From Tenderia sp965602225 (lineage in GTDB: Bacteria; Pseudomonadota; Gammaproteobacteria; Tenderiales; Tenderiaceae), in contig CBFCYE010000002.1 in assembly GCA_965602225.1 (NCBI GenBank), positions 149,844-213,843 of the forward strand: a DNA stretch of 64,000 nt, read 5' to 3'. The notes under the pieces were generated by a model. That model was not told the DNA's origin. It did not search any database and was given only the letters and a program-made list of their open reading frames with translations. Shown here in pieces: positions 33,221 to 42,917 of the stretch. Each line of letters begins with the position of its first letter. The stretch's first letter is position 1. The translations under genes and the position numbers were made by a program.

Positions 33221-34324
33221 CTATATATATTCCACTACTTCAAGGCCAAAGCCTGACAGGCCATGCAGCTTGCGCGGCGCGCCCATAACCCGCATTTGGC
33301 TGACCCCCAGGTCGGACAGGATCTGCGCACCAACTCCATACTGGCGTAGATCGCTGCTATCGGCCGGTTTGGGTAGATTGACTCCCCTATCCTGCAACTG
33401 ATAGTCACGAATCCGTTTCACCAGACTCTCAGGACTATCACAGTGCTGCAACAGAACGATGATTCCAGCCGCCTCATCCTGCATGCGCTGCATTGCTACC
33501 TTCATCGGCAGACTGGTCTCACCGCGCTGCACCGCCAGAATATCGGTAAAGGTATCGGCCAGATGGACGCGCACCAAAGGCACATGTTCTGACGTAATCT
33601 CACCTTTTTGCAGCACCAGATGCAGTCCTTGACCGATATAGTCCTGATAGGCCATTAGACGAAAATCACCATATTCGGTGGGCAGCTGACACTCAGCCAC
33701 TCGTTCGATGGTCTTCTCGTTCTGCATGCGATAACTGATCAAATCGGCCACTGTACCGATCTTGAGACCATGTTCACGGGCAAACACTTCCAGCTCAGGC
33801 CGGCGCGCCATGGAGCCATCCTCATTAAGGATTTCAACGATTGCCGCTGCGGGCTCAAACCCGGCCAGCCGGGCCAGATCGCAACCGGCCTCGGTATGAC
33901 CGGCACGACTCAAGACACCGCCAGGCTGGGCCATCAAGGGAAATATATGACCCGGCTGGTGAATGTCTTCCGGCCGGGCGCCTGCCTTCACCGCGGCCAA
34001 CACCGTAGTGGCACGATCAGCGGCAGAGATGCCGGTGGTAACACCCTCGGCGGCTTCGATAGAGACAGTAAAATTGGTGGCATGTTTGGCGTTGTTATCA
34101 CTCACCATCAACGGCAGATTGAGCTGCTGACAACGCTCCTGCGTCAGCGGCAGACAAATCAGGCCGCGGGCATAACGAGCCATAAAGTTGATATTTGCGG
34201 CCGTGACACACTCGGCGGCGATGATTAGATCGCCCTCGTTCTCACGATCCTCATCATCCATCAACACCACCATCTTGCCCTGGCGGATGTCTTCTATGAT
34301 CTCTTCAATACTGTTTAGGGACAT
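33221..34324 (-). CDS. ribBX: RibBX: DHBP synthase fused to a degenerate GTP cyclohydrolase II-like domain
   Basis: A 367-residue protein. The N-terminal domain (1-~200) is 3,4-dihydroxy-2-butanone 4-phosphate synthase with the acidic loop MDDEDRENEGDLIIAAE and GHTEAGCDLARLAGF intact. The C-terminal domain aligns with GTP cyclohydrolase II, but the three zinc cysteines of RibA are gone: where RibA has SEC and RCDCG, this protein reads VRVHLADTFTDILAVQRGET. It should therefore not release formate from GTP. This matches the RibBX hybrids described in Shewanella. I start at ATG 34324, two bases after the ribE stop; the longer open frame overlaps ribE. Confidence 0.9.
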   Translation of the reverse strand: MSLNSIEEIIEDIRQGKMVVLMDDEDRENEGDLIIAAECVTAANINFMARYARGLICLPLTQERCQQLNLPLMVSDNNAKHATNFTVSIEAAEGVTTGISAADRATTVLAAVKAGARPEDIHQPGHIFPLMAQPGGVLSRAGHTEAGCDLARLAGFEPAAAIVEILNEDGSMARRPELEVFAREHGLKIGTVADLISYRMQNEKTIERVAECQLPTEYGDFRLMAYQDYIGQGLHLVLQKGEITSEHVPLVRVHLADTFTDILAVQRGETSLPMKVAMQRMQDEAAGIIVLLQHCDSPESLVKRIRDYQLQDRGVNLPKPADSSDLRQYGVGAQILSDLGVSQMRVMGAPRKLHGLSGFGLEVVEYI

Positions 34325-34325
34325 A

Positions 34326-34982
34326 TTATAAGTAACCATTTTCGGCCAGCGTGGCCATAGTAATACTTGGTGCATCCACATCCGCGGCCTTGTCACCCAG
34401 CAACAGACGTTCCAAATAGCGGGCGATGATATCGACTTCGATATTGACCTTACGGCCGGCCTGATACTCACCAATCGTTGTTATATCAGCAGTATGGGGA
34501 ATGATATTGATCTCGAACACCGCACCCTCGACATTGTTGACCGTCAGGCTAACACCATCGATGCAGACCGAACCCTTGATCGCGATGTATTTGGCCAGGG
34601 CATCAGGGACGCGGACACGAAACCGCAACGACTCACCCACTAATTCACGTGACTCAATCGTGCCAACACCATCAACATGGCCACTGACAATGTGACCACC
34701 CAAACGGGCCGTGGGCTGCATAGCCTTTTCCAGATTAACCTTGCGACCAGCCTTGAAGCCACCCAGACTGGTCTTGGCCAGGCTCTCGGCAGAGACATCC
34801 ATCTCAAAGCTGTGACTATCAAATTTCACCACCGTCAGACAGACACCATCGGTGGCAATGCTGTCACCGAGCTTTACATCTGACATGTCCAGACCAGCGG
34901 CATTGATGCGCAGACGACAATCGCCCCCCTGGCTTTTCACCGCCGCAATCTCACCACAAGCCTCTATGATTCCTGTAAACAT
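34326..34982 (-). CDS. ribE: riboflavin synthase alpha subunit
   Basis: A 218-residue enzyme that dismutates two molecules of dimethylribityllumazine to riboflavin. Two lumazine-binding repeats are visible, beginning MFTGIIEACGEIAAV and at about residue 98 HIVSGHVDGVGTIESRE. Both carry the conserved DGVCLTVV or DGVSLTVN motif. It lies 3 bp after ribD and 1 bp before ribBX. The trimeric architecture is known for the family. No riboswitch is visible in front of it. Confidence 0.94.
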   Translation of the reverse strand: MFTGIIEACGEIAAVKSQGGDCRLRINAAGLDMSDVKLGDSIATDGVCLTVVKFDSHSFEMDVSAESLAKTSLGGFKAGRKVNLEKAMQPTARLGGHIVSGHVDGVGTIESRELVGESLRFRVRVPDALAKYIAIKGSVCIDGVSLTVNNVEGAVFEINIIPHTADITTIGEYQAGRKVNIEVDIIARYLERLLLGDKAADVDAPSITMATLAENGYL

Positions 34983-34985
34983 TTT

Positions 34986-36086
34986 TTATCCAGTTTGCGT
35001 CGCTAGTTTGTAACTAATACGCAGATCATCACCAATCTGTTTAAGTTCTGTCATCTGTAGCGCAATCCTGTCCTGCATGGCTTCAATGCCGGGCAAATGC
35101 AGCAAGGCATTACCACCATGCCCCATCAAATGCGGCGCCATATAGATAATCAATTCATCGATCAGGCCTGCCTGCATAAACGCACCGCTCAGGCTTGGCC
35201 CGGCCTCGAGCAAAACCTCATTGTACTCAAGATCCTGCAATGCGCTTAACAAGGCTGTCAGGTCGATATGGCCATTGTGGCTTGCCACATCGAGCATACG
35301 CGCGCCGGACCGTTCCAGCCCTGAGCGTATCTGTTGATCCTGGCTTTCATTGGCCAGCCAAGTCACACCTTGTTGCGACAACATGGCGGCATCCACTGGC
35401 ATACGCAAGTTGGTATCCACCACCACACGGTCTGGCTGTTTGATATCAAACTCTACCCGTGCATTCATGCGCGGATCATCCGCCAGCACCGTACCTATGC
35501 CGGTAACAATCACCGAACTGCGGGCCCGCAAGCGTTGCACATCCAGACGAGAGGCCTCAGAACTAATCCACTTGCTCTCACCACTGGCCATGGCGGTACG
35601 ACCATCCAGACTCATGGCCAGTTTGCAACGTACATAAGGACGACCACGCCGGAAGCGCGAAATAAAACCGGGATTCAGCTGTTCAGCCTGCTGCCGCATC
35701 AGGCCAACCGCCACCTCAATACCGGCAGCCTTGAGCCGATCCATGCCCTGGCCTGCCACCTTGGGACTGGGGTCAGACATCGCCACGACCACTCGAGCCA
35801 CACCCGCGGCTATCAAGGCGTCGGCACAAGGCGGCGTACGACCATGATGACTACAGGGTTCCAGCGTCACATAGGCTGTCGCGCCTCTGGCTTGTTCAGC
35901 GGCCTGTTGCAAGGCGTGGACTTCGGCATGCGCTTCACCCGCAGCACGATGCCAACCCTGGCCAACTATTTCTCCAGCAACAACGATGACACAGCCAACC
36001 CGCGGATTGGGATCAGTGGTGTACAGACCCTGCTCTACCAGACACAGTGCCAGGCTCATATAACGATGATCGTCAGCTGAAAACAT
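34986..36086 (-). CDS. ribD: bifunctional riboflavin-specific deaminase/reductase
   Basis: A 366-residue bifunctional enzyme of riboflavin synthesis. The N-terminal zinc deaminase (1-~145) has GEAHAEVHAL and PCSHHGRTPPCADALI. The C-terminal NADPH-dependent reductase (~150-360) has RPYVRCKLAMSLDGRTAMASG and ESKWISSEASRLDVQRLRA. All active-site signatures are intact. It heads the rib block after nrdR with only 47 bp between, leaving no room for a full FMN riboswitch. Confidence 0.94.
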   Translation of the reverse strand: MFSADDHRYMSLALCLVEQGLYTTDPNPRVGCVIVVAGEIVGQGWHRAAGEAHAEVHALQQAAEQARGATAYVTLEPCSHHGRTPPCADALIAAGVARVVVAMSDPSPKVAGQGMDRLKAAGIEVAVGLMRQQAEQLNPGFISRFRRGRPYVRCKLAMSLDGRTAMASGESKWISSEASRLDVQRLRARSSVIVTGIGTVLADDPRMNARVEFDIKQPDRVVVDTNLRMPVDAAMLSQQGVTWLANESQDQQIRSGLERSGARMLDVASHNGHIDLTALLSALQDLEYNEVLLEAGPSLSGAFMQAGLIDELIIYMAPHLMGHGGNALLHLPGIEAMQDRIALQMTELKQIGDDLRISYKLATQTG

Positions 36087-36133
36087 GGGGAAAGATTACA
36101 CGGCTAGTAGTGTGACAGGAAGCGCAATCAAAC

Positions 36134-36655
36134 TCAGTCGACTTTCTTCTTGTTACCACTAGGTAACAGAGAAATCTGCTGCGCCTTTATCTCAGCCGAA
36201 GGCTCATTTTCCAGCCGCTCGATCGCATCACGAAAGGCACTCACATCTTCAAAACTGCGATACACCGAGGCGAAGCGGATATAGGCGACATGATCAAGAT
36301 CGGCCAGGGCATCCATCACCCACTCACCCAGGCGCCGGGAGGAAACCTCCCGGTCACCGGTAGAGCGCAACAGCGATTTGATGCGGCTGATAGCGGCCTC
36401 GACCCGTTCCGTATCAACAGGCCGTTTTTCCAATGCCCGTTGCATACCGCGACGCATCTTTTCTTCGTCGAAAGGCTCGCGAGTACCGTCCTTGACCTTA
36501 ACAATCCGTGGCAGAGCCAATTCGGCCGTTTCAAAGGTGGTGAAACGCTCAGAACAGGTTAGACACTCACGCCGACGACGGACGCTATCGCCCTCATTCG
36601 CCAGACGCGAGTCTATGACCTTGGTTTCATCAGCACCACAAAACGGACAACGCAT
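36134..36655 (-). CDS. nrdR: transcriptional repressor NrdR
   Basis: A 173-residue ATP/dATP-sensing repressor of ribonucleotide reductase operons. The N-terminal zinc ribbon uses Cys3, Cys6, Cys31 and Cys34 (MRCPFCGADE, RRRRECLTCSERF). An ATP-cone domain follows (about 49-139, with VKVKDGTREPFDEEKMRRG). The C-terminal tail is variable and Lys-rich. It sits between glyA and ribD, the standard neighbourhood. Its targets would carry NrdR boxes, none of which were sought in this window. Confidence 0.95.
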   Translation of the reverse strand: MRCPFCGADETKVIDSRLANEGDSVRRRRECLTCSERFTTFETAELALPRIVKVKDGTREPFDEEKMRRGMQRALEKRPVDTERVEAAISRIKSLLRSTGDREVSSRRLGEWVMDALADLDHVAYIRFASVYRSFEDVSAFRDAIERLENEPSAEIKAQQISLLPSGNKKKVD

Positions 36656-36664
36656 AAGCCAGTC

Positions 36665-37921
36665 TTAACCGGCGTAAACAGGCAAACGTCTACAGACTTC
36701 GGCCGCCTTGGCCTTGACCGCATCGATAGTTGCCTGATCGCCCTTGGCATCGATGATGTCACAGATCCAATGGGCCAGATCACGACTATCAGCCTCATCA
36801 AAACCACGAGTGGTAATGGCTGGGGTACCGATACGAATACCCGAAGTCACGAACGGTGACTGCGGATCATTCGGCACGGCATTCATGTTGACGGTGATAT
36901 GGGCATTACCCAACCAGGCATCAACTTCCTTGCCGGTCAGTTCCTGCTTGATGAAGCTGACCAGGAACAGGTGATTGTCAGTGCCACCAGAAACAACATC
37001 ATAACCACGTTTGATAAACACCTTGGCCATGGCCCGGGCATTTTTCACCACCTGCTGCTGATAAGTCTTGAAACCAGGCTCCAGCGCTTCTTTGAAAGCC
37101 ACGGCCTTACCGGCAATCACATGCATCAATGGACCACCCTGGATGCCAGGAAAGATGGCAGAATTCAGTTTCTTCTCGATCTCAGGATTGGCCTTGGCCA
37201 GAATAATACCGCCGCGTGGACCACGCAGAGTCTTGTGAGTGGTTGAGGTAGTAACATCGGCAATCTGTACTGGACTTGGGTATTCACCCGCGGCAATCAA
37301 ACCGGCAACATGGGCCATATCAACCAGCAGATAGGCGCCAACAGCATCGGCAATATCGCGAAAACGCTGCCAATCCACCACACGGGAATAGGCCGAAAAA
37401 CCGGCGACAATCATCTTCGGTTTATGCTCTTTGGCCAGCGCCTCGACCTGCTCGTAGTCGATCTCGCCAGTCTCTTCCTTAAGACCATATTGAACCGCAT
37501 TGTAAGTCTTACCAGAGAAATTGACGTGCGAACCATGAGTCAGGTGACCACCATGAGCCAGACTCATACCCAGCACAGTGTCACCAGGCTGTAGTAGCGC
37601 CATATAGACTGCGCCATTGGCCTGTGAACCGGAGTGTGGCTGAACATTCGCATAATCAGCACCAAACAACTCTTTAAGGCGATCAATAGCCAGTTGCTCA
37701 GCGATATCAACAAATTCACAACCGCCGTAATAACGCTTGCTCGGATAGCCTTCGGCGTATTTATTGGTCAGCACAGAGCCCTGAGCCTGCATCACCCGTG
37801 GACTGGTATAGTTTTCAGAGGCAATCAGCTCAATGTGCACTTCCTGGCGCTCACGCTCGTGCTCCATCGCCGCCCACAGTTCATCGTCATATCCAGCTAT
37901 GGTCATATCCTTGGTAAACAT
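36665..37921 (-). CDS. glyA: serine hydroxymethyltransferase
   Basis: A 418-residue PLP enzyme that interconverts serine and glycine and charges tetrahydrofolate with one-carbon units. Landmarks are ELIASENYTSPRVMQAQGSV-LTNKYAEGYP, the PLP Lys in VTTSTTHKTLRGPRGG, and GGTDNHLFLVSF. The start MFTKDMTIAGYDDELWAAM fits the family. It heads the glyA-nrdR-ribD operon. The upstream 344 bp separate it from a divergent diguanylate cyclase gene. Confidence 0.96.
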   Translation of the reverse strand: MFTKDMTIAGYDDELWAAMEHERERQEVHIELIASENYTSPRVMQAQGSVLTNKYAEGYPSKRYYGGCEFVDIAEQLAIDRLKELFGADYANVQPHSGSQANGAVYMALLQPGDTVLGMSLAHGGHLTHGSHVNFSGKTYNAVQYGLKEETGEIDYEQVEALAKEHKPKMIVAGFSAYSRVVDWQRFRDIADAVGAYLLVDMAHVAGLIAAGEYPSPVQIADVTTSTTHKTLRGPRGGIILAKANPEIEKKLNSAIFPGIQGGPLMHVIAGKAVAFKEALEPGFKTYQQQVVKNARAMAKVFIKRGYDVVSGGTDNHLFLVSFIKQELTGKEVDAWLGNAHITVNMNAVPNDPQSPFVTSGIRIGTPAITTRGFDEADSRDLAHWICDIIDAKGDQATIDAVKAKAAEVCRRLPVYAG

Positions 37922-38265
37922 GGCGTTACAAATCTCCAGCTAGCAAAAAATCATCGTCAGAAAAGCCCGTTAGGATACCTGATTTAGACCATTTCTGCAT
38001 TGATTAGACGCTCTCAAGCAAAACCAGCGTCGGTAAAAGTTCAGACCTAAACAAATCACTAAACATGCAAATTAAAAACAGCTTTAAAAGCAAAAGATTA
38101 AGCGTTTGTTAAGTAGCAAACAATGATATACTACAAAAATGTAGGCAGCATGAATTTTATGATTTGCGCGACGGCAGGAGGCCGACCGACCAATTAACCT
38201 GAAATCGCCAAGGCCAAGGTGGTAAATTGAGTGGCCAGCAGATTTGGATTATGGGGCAATAAACG
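37922..38265. other. 344-bp divergent intergenic region between glyA and a diguanylate cyclase gene
   Basis: It must hold the glyA promoter (minus) and the promoter of the GGDEF gene (plus). I see no glycine riboswitch or c-di-GMP riboswitch core, and no gene. The last 120 bases before the GGDEF start are GC-richer and may form leader structure. Confidence 0.6.
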
Positions 38266-39660
38266 TTGGCAATTACCACTGATCAAGCACGCACGAGAAC
38301 ATTCGCCAGAATACTGTCGTTGCTAGACAATCTTAAAAGCACCGCTGCGGGCTCAACCCTTTATAAGCATATAGAACAATCTTTTTTTGAGCTTGAAAAC
38401 AGCCAGCTCAATTCTGAAAAGCTCTACCTAAACCTGCTCGACAATCTACTCAACAATCTTGCGGCTCATTTTCCCGCAGGTGCTGAGCAGTGGATGCAAA
38501 TTCAAATCATGCAAAAGAGTCTGCAAGACTCTATGACCGAATCGGAACTGCACGGCATTCAGAAGCAGGTTCAACCACTGCTCGAACAGGTACAAAAAAA
38601 CAGCACGCTGGGCCAAAAGAGCATGCAGGAAACCATCAATTCACTATTGGGTGATGAGTATGGGGTTGGCCAGCTCAGTACGCCAACAGCCAACCTGAAT
38701 AGCTACCAAACTGCCACACAGGAACATACACCAGCCGAGTCGATCGAAGCGTTTGTCAATATAGATAAAAGTGAAACAACAGTTAATCCAGACGCCCCCT
38801 TTTGCAACATTGATCAAACACGCGACAGCATCAACACCATTCAATCAAGCCTTGCTGACCAGATAGACAATGCCAAGCAGTTTAATTCTGCCTTGTCGAA
38901 ACTGCTACACAACTCGTTTGCTGTAATACGCAATCTGGATGAAAGCGATGATATAAGCCAGGTCAAAAACACTTTTCTCAGACGTTATGCCAAGCTCATT
39001 AAAATGCAGCAGGATCTGGCCAGCAATTTTCAGAGCCTTGACGACGGCCTTAGTGACATTGTTTCCAATAGCCACAACCTCAACGAAGAGCTATCGCGTG
39101 TACACAAACTCAGTCTGACCGATGAGCTAACCCAGCTACCCAACCGACGCGCCTTCCTGATGCGCCTAGATGATGAAATATCCAGGGCATTGCGTTTCGA
39201 CTACCCTATGGCCATGGCCTTGATCGATATTGATAATTTCAAACCTATCAATGATACCTATGGTCATGCCGCTGGTGACGTCATCCTGCAACACTTCGCC
39301 CAGAACATGAATGTAGTATTCCGTTATCACGACATGGCAACACGTTATGGTGGCGAAGAGTTCGCCGTGCTGTTTCCTAATACCGATATCAATGGCGCAT
39401 TAAGCGCGCTGAACAAGCTGCAATACAAGCTCAAGGTTGATCCCAACATTCTGATCAAGGATGTCGAGATTCCGGTGCCTACCTTCTCAGCGGGCATAGC
39501 CCTCTACCACCAAGGTGAAGATGCTGATGAGCTGATCAGACGTGCCGATGTGGCAATGTATAAAGCCAAGACAGCAGGCCGTGATCTTATCGAAGTAGAT
39601 CCGCTTGGGACCAGCCCCAGACAAGCCCAAGACATCAACGAAGCAGACATGTCAGCCTAA
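38266..39660 (+). CDS. soluble diguanylate cyclase with a novel helical N-terminal region
   Basis: A 464-residue protein without membrane segments. Residues 1-~275 are helical and Gln/Asn/Leu-rich and match no domain I know. A coiled-coil stretch precedes the GGDEF domain (about 285-445). That domain has DELTQLPNRRAFLMRL, an intact active-site RYGGEEFAVLFP, and an inhibitory RxxD site (RYHD) five residues before. No EAL follows, so c-di-GMP synthesis is predicted. The start is TTG at 38266, forced because a TAA lies directly upstream in frame; GGGG at -12 serves as ribosome-binding site. Confidence 0.88.
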   Translation: MAITTDQARTRTFARILSLLDNLKSTAAGSTLYKHIEQSFFELENSQLNSEKLYLNLLDNLLNNLAAHFPAGAEQWMQIQIMQKSLQDSMTESELHGIQKQVQPLLEQVQKNSTLGQKSMQETINSLLGDEYGVGQLSTPTANLNSYQTATQEHTPAESIEAFVNIDKSETTVNPDAPFCNIDQTRDSINTIQSSLADQIDNAKQFNSALSKLLHNSFAVIRNLDESDDISQVKNTFLRRYAKLIKMQQDLASNFQSLDDGLSDIVSNSHNLNEELSRVHKLSLTDELTQLPNRRAFLMRLDDEISRALRFDYPMAMALIDIDNFKPINDTYGHAAGDVILQHFAQNMNVVFRYHDMATRYGGEEFAVLFPNTDINGALSALNKLQYKLKVDPNILIKDVEIPVPTFSAGIALYHQGEDADELIRRADVAMYKAKTAGRDLIEVDPLGTSPRQAQDINEADMSA

Positions 39661-39664
39661 AAAA

Positions 39665-39690
39665 AAGCCCGCATCAAGCGGGCTTTTTTA
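39665..39690. terminator. bidirectional intrinsic terminator
   Basis: AGCCCGC (39666-39672), loop ATCAA, GCGGGCT (39678-39684), with A's on the left and T's on the right. It lies between the convergent diguanylate cyclase gene and secF and can serve both. Confidence 0.9.
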
Positions 39691-39713
39691 TCGAAACCAA
39701 TCTTTATAATAAT

Positions 39714-40649
39714 CTAGGGCGTACTATCAAGGTCCGCACCTTCCACCTCAACCGGCATCAAGTCTACTTTACTCACACCCAACATCAGAATTGCACTACT
39801 GGCAACGTAGATAGAAGAATATGTTCCCACCAGCACACCGATAATCAGCGCCAGGGAAAAAGCGTGAATAATCTCACCGCCCACCAAAAACAGGGCCAGC
39901 AATACCAACAAGGTGGTTAACGAGGTCACCAAGGTACGAGCAAGCGTCTGGGTAATCGAACGGTTGATTACATCCACCGACGACCCCTTGCGCATCTTGC
40001 GAAAGTTTTCACGAATACGATCATAGACAACAATGGTGTCATTCAATGAGTAACCTATTACCGCCAGCACGGCAGCCAGCACCGTCAGGTCAAACTCGAA
40101 CTGAAAAATGGAAAAGATACCCATGGTAATCACTACATCATGTACCAAGGCAATGACCGCCCCCAACGAGAAGCGAATCTCAAAGCGAAAATAGACATAG
40201 ATCAGAATACCAAACAGCGCGGCCAACATTGCCAGGCCACCATCTTCAGTCAATTCATCACCAATCTGCGGCCCGACAAACTCGACCCGGCGCAGATCAA
40301 CATCCTGACCCTTGACTTCAAGCGCCTGCAATACACGGCTACTCAAATCGGCAGTACCTTCACCCTCCTTCGCTGACAGCCGGATCAAGACATCCTTCGA
40401 GGTACCAAAATGCTGCACCACGGCACCATCAAAACCGCCGTTATCCAGCGCCGAACGCAACTCTGTCAAATCTGCTGATTCAGTGTAGCCAACCTCTACC
40501 AAGGTACCGCCAGTAAAGTCGATACCCAGATTCAGTCCTCGGGTTGCCAACGAACCAATTGATAGCAATATCATGAGCGCTGACACAATCAGGGCCAGTT
40601 TGCCCTTGCTCATGAAGTCGATGCTCTGAGTTGTATCCAGTATCTTCAT
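39714..40649 (-). CDS. secF: protein translocase subunit SecF
   Basis: A 311-residue inner-membrane partner of SecD that uses the proton-motive force to finish protein export. The signature NLGIDFTGGTLVEV near residue 43, the periplasmic P4-like domain, and the RND-type membrane block VLAVIGYSLNDTIVVYDRIREN are present, with six predicted helices. It is 45 bp downstream of secD in the queA-tgt-yajC-secD-secF operon. Confidence 0.96.
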   Translation of the reverse strand: MKILDTTQSIDFMSKGKLALIVSALMILLSIGSLATRGLNLGIDFTGGTLVEVGYTESADLTELRSALDNGGFDGAVVQHFGTSKDVLIRLSAKEGEGTADLSSRVLQALEVKGQDVDLRRVEFVGPQIGDELTEDGGLAMLAALFGILIYVYFRFEIRFSLGAVIALVHDVVITMGIFSIFQFEFDLTVLAAVLAVIGYSLNDTIVVYDRIRENFRKMRKGSSVDVINRSITQTLARTLVTSLTTLLVLLALFLVGGEIIHAFSLALIIGVLVGTYSSIYVASSAILMLGVSKVDLMPVEVEGADLDSTP

Positions 40650-40694
40650 CTTTGATTTCCTAATTCTTTTACTTATCCGCAGCCAGGCCAGCCA

Positions 40695-42554
40695 CTAAAT
40701 AGAAAGCTTCTGGACCCGTTTGCCGCCGTAAATCAGATTGATCACGGCACGGGTACCGACAATGGCGGTAAACATGGAAGTCAGAATGCCGATTGCCAGC
40801 GTTATGGCAAAACCCTTGACCGGGCCAGTGCCCAAACCAAGCAGCACAAAGGCCGCAATCAAAGTTGTAATATTGGCATCAGCAATGGTCGAAACTGCCT
40901 TCTCATAACCGGCGTGAATACTGGCCTGCGGCGACATGCCATTACGCAGCTCTTCACGGATACGCTCAAAGATCAACACATTGGCATCCACCGCCATACC
41001 GACGGTAAGTACAATGCCAGCGATACCAGGCAGGGTCAGGGTAGCTTGAAACATAGACAGAACCGCCACAACCATCACCAGGTTAAAGGTCAATGCCAGA
41101 TTGGCCACCATGCCAAAGACTTTGTAATAGACCGCCATAAATATCAGCACCAACACAAAACCGATGACGACAGACTTGAAGCCCATGTCGATATTGTCCT
41201 GCCCCAGACTTGGGCCAACAGTACGCTCTTCCATAATCTCAATCGGTGCAGACAAGGCACCGGCACGCAACAACAGCGATAGTGTGCGGGCCTCTTCGGT
41301 GCTGCTCATACCAGTGATCTGAAAACCACCACCAAATGGCTCACGGATATTGGCGACGTTAATCACCTCCTCCACCTTGGTGCGTTTCTTAACCAACTCG
41401 CCATCCAGTAGCGTCGTCTTGGACTTCAGCTCGATAAATACCACCGCCATGCCCTTACCAACATTATTCTTGGTAGTTTTGAGCATCTTTTTACCGCCCT
41501 TCTGATCCAGGGAGATACGCACGTTAGGACTGCCGTTCTGTGAATCAATACCGGAACGGGCATCGGTAATCGAATCACCGGTAACGATGATCTGTTTCTT
41601 CAGCAGTACATGACCACCTTCACGAGTCTTATAAAGACGCGAACCGGCAGGCACACGTCCGGTCAAAGCATCCTGAAGATTGCCGGTCTCATCCGCCATG
41701 CGGAATTCCAGCGTTGCCGTAGCACCCAGAATCTCCTTGGCGCGGGCCGTATCCTGCACACCCGGCAACTGCACCACAATGCGATCCAAGCCCTGACGTT
41801 GAATCAGCGGCTCGGCCACACCCAGCTCATTAACACGATTACGCAGGGTGGTGACATTCTGCTGCACAGCGAATTTACGCGTTTCGCGCATCTCGTCTTC
41901 AGACAGCTTAGCCATGACATAAAAGGCATCACCACGCTGCTCATCATCAAGCAGCAGGTTGCGATATTCCTTACGAATCACACTAACAGCCTTTTGCTGG
42001 GCATCGGTGTTACGGAATTTAATATCCACACCACCGTCAGCGACACGACTCACGGTCAGGTAGCGCACCTTGTTTTCCCGCAGTAGCGCACGCAGGTCAC
42101 CGACATAACGATCTTCGGCCATCTGCACCGCCGCGTCGGTATCGACCTGCATCAAGAAATGCACTCCACCACGCAGATCAAGTCCAAGATACATGGGCAA
42201 GGCATTAAAGGAACGCAACCAATCAGGTGTCGCCGGGGCCAGGTTAAGGGCAATGACATAATCATCTTGCAAGGACAAACCCAGCTGATCACGGGCCTTG
42301 AGCTGATCTTCGGTATTGGTAAAACGCACCACCAATCCTTGCGGCTCAAGATCTATGCTCAGCGGCTTTATGCCCTGGCGCTGCAATTCACCACGGACAT
42401 TACCCAAAGTGACATCGGTAATATCAGCACCACGAGTTGAAGAGATCTGCAACGCAGGATCCTCACCATAGAGATTAGGCAAGGCATAAAGAGCGCCAAC
42501 CGCCACCACAACAACGAGCAGCAGATTTTTCCACCACGGGTACTGATTAATCAT
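40695..42554 (-). CDS. secD: protein translocase subunit SecD
   Basis: A 619-residue inner-membrane protein with a large periplasmic region (P1 domain). TM1 is about 8-26 and GLDLRGGVHFLMQVD opens the P1 region near residue 124. The C-terminal half carries five helices including VLTVGMAVDANVLIFERIREE, the proton-relay segment shared with RND transporters. It acts with SecF and YajC at SecYEG. The length matches E. coli SecD. Confidence 0.96.
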   Translation of the reverse strand: MINQYPWWKNLLLVVVVAVGALYALPNLYGEDPALQISSTRGADITDVTLGNVRGELQRQGIKPLSIDLEPQGLVVRFTNTEDQLKARDQLGLSLQDDYVIALNLAPATPDWLRSFNALPMYLGLDLRGGVHFLMQVDTDAAVQMAEDRYVGDLRALLRENKVRYLTVSRVADGGVDIKFRNTDAQQKAVSVIRKEYRNLLLDDEQRGDAFYVMAKLSEDEMRETRKFAVQQNVTTLRNRVNELGVAEPLIQRQGLDRIVVQLPGVQDTARAKEILGATATLEFRMADETGNLQDALTGRVPAGSRLYKTREGGHVLLKKQIIVTGDSITDARSGIDSQNGSPNVRISLDQKGGKKMLKTTKNNVGKGMAVVFIELKSKTTLLDGELVKKRTKVEEVINVANIREPFGGGFQITGMSSTEEARTLSLLLRAGALSAPIEIMEERTVGPSLGQDNIDMGFKSVVIGFVLVLIFMAVYYKVFGMVANLALTFNLVMVVAVLSMFQATLTLPGIAGIVLTVGMAVDANVLIFERIREELRNGMSPQASIHAGYEKAVSTIADANITTLIAAFVLLGLGTGPVKGFAITLAIGILTSMFTAIVGTRAVINLIYGGKRVQKLSI

Positions 42555-42587
42555 AATTTTGTCCCGAACTTCCTGTCTGACACAGTC

Positions 42588-42917
42588 TTAGAATTTAACG
42601 CTGCCTTTTGGCAACAAAGAACCAATTGCAGTTCTCTGCACCTGGACTTCAACGCCTTCGGCAATCTTCACCGTGGCAAAGCTGTCATCAAGCTTGGTGA
42701 CCTTGCCAGCGATACCGCCAGTGGTAATCACTTCATCATTTTTAGACAGTTCCGAGGTCATTTTCTTATGTTCTTTGGCACGCTTGATCTGCGGACGCAA
42801 CAACAGAAAATAGAAAATAATAAAAATAACAACCAGGGGAACCATTTGCATAAGATCCGTACTACCACCTGCGGCAGCGGCTTCCTGGGCTACGGCATCA
42901 GAAATGAAAAAACTCAT
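42588..42917 (-). CDS. yajC: Sec translocon accessory protein YajC
   Basis: A 109-residue single-pass protein (TM about residues 25-42, MVPLVVIFIIFYFLLLRPQ) that stabilises SecDF. The cytoplasmic tail has the conserved KRAKEHKKMTSELSKNDEVI and GGIAGKVTKL. The preceding gene tgt is 180 bp away, wider than usual, and this spacer holds nothing recognisable. Confidence 0.94.
   Translation of the reverse strand: MSFFISDAVAQEAAAAGGSTDLMQMVPLVVIFIIFYFLLLRPQIKRAKEHKKMTSELSKNDEVITTGGIAGKVTKLDDSFATVKIAEGVEVQVQRTAIGSLLPKGSVKF

Noticed and set aside
34325..34474. 50-residue N-terminal extension of RibBX
   Set aside because: It overlaps ribE and the family start MSLNSIEEIIEDIR is at 34324.
36087..36133. 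Possible FMN riboswitch before ribD
   Set aside because: The space is only 47 bp and lacks the RFN core sequences.
37922..38265. Glycine or c-di-GMP riboswitch in the glyA-GGDEF intergenic region
   Set aside because: I could not find the conserved core of either class.
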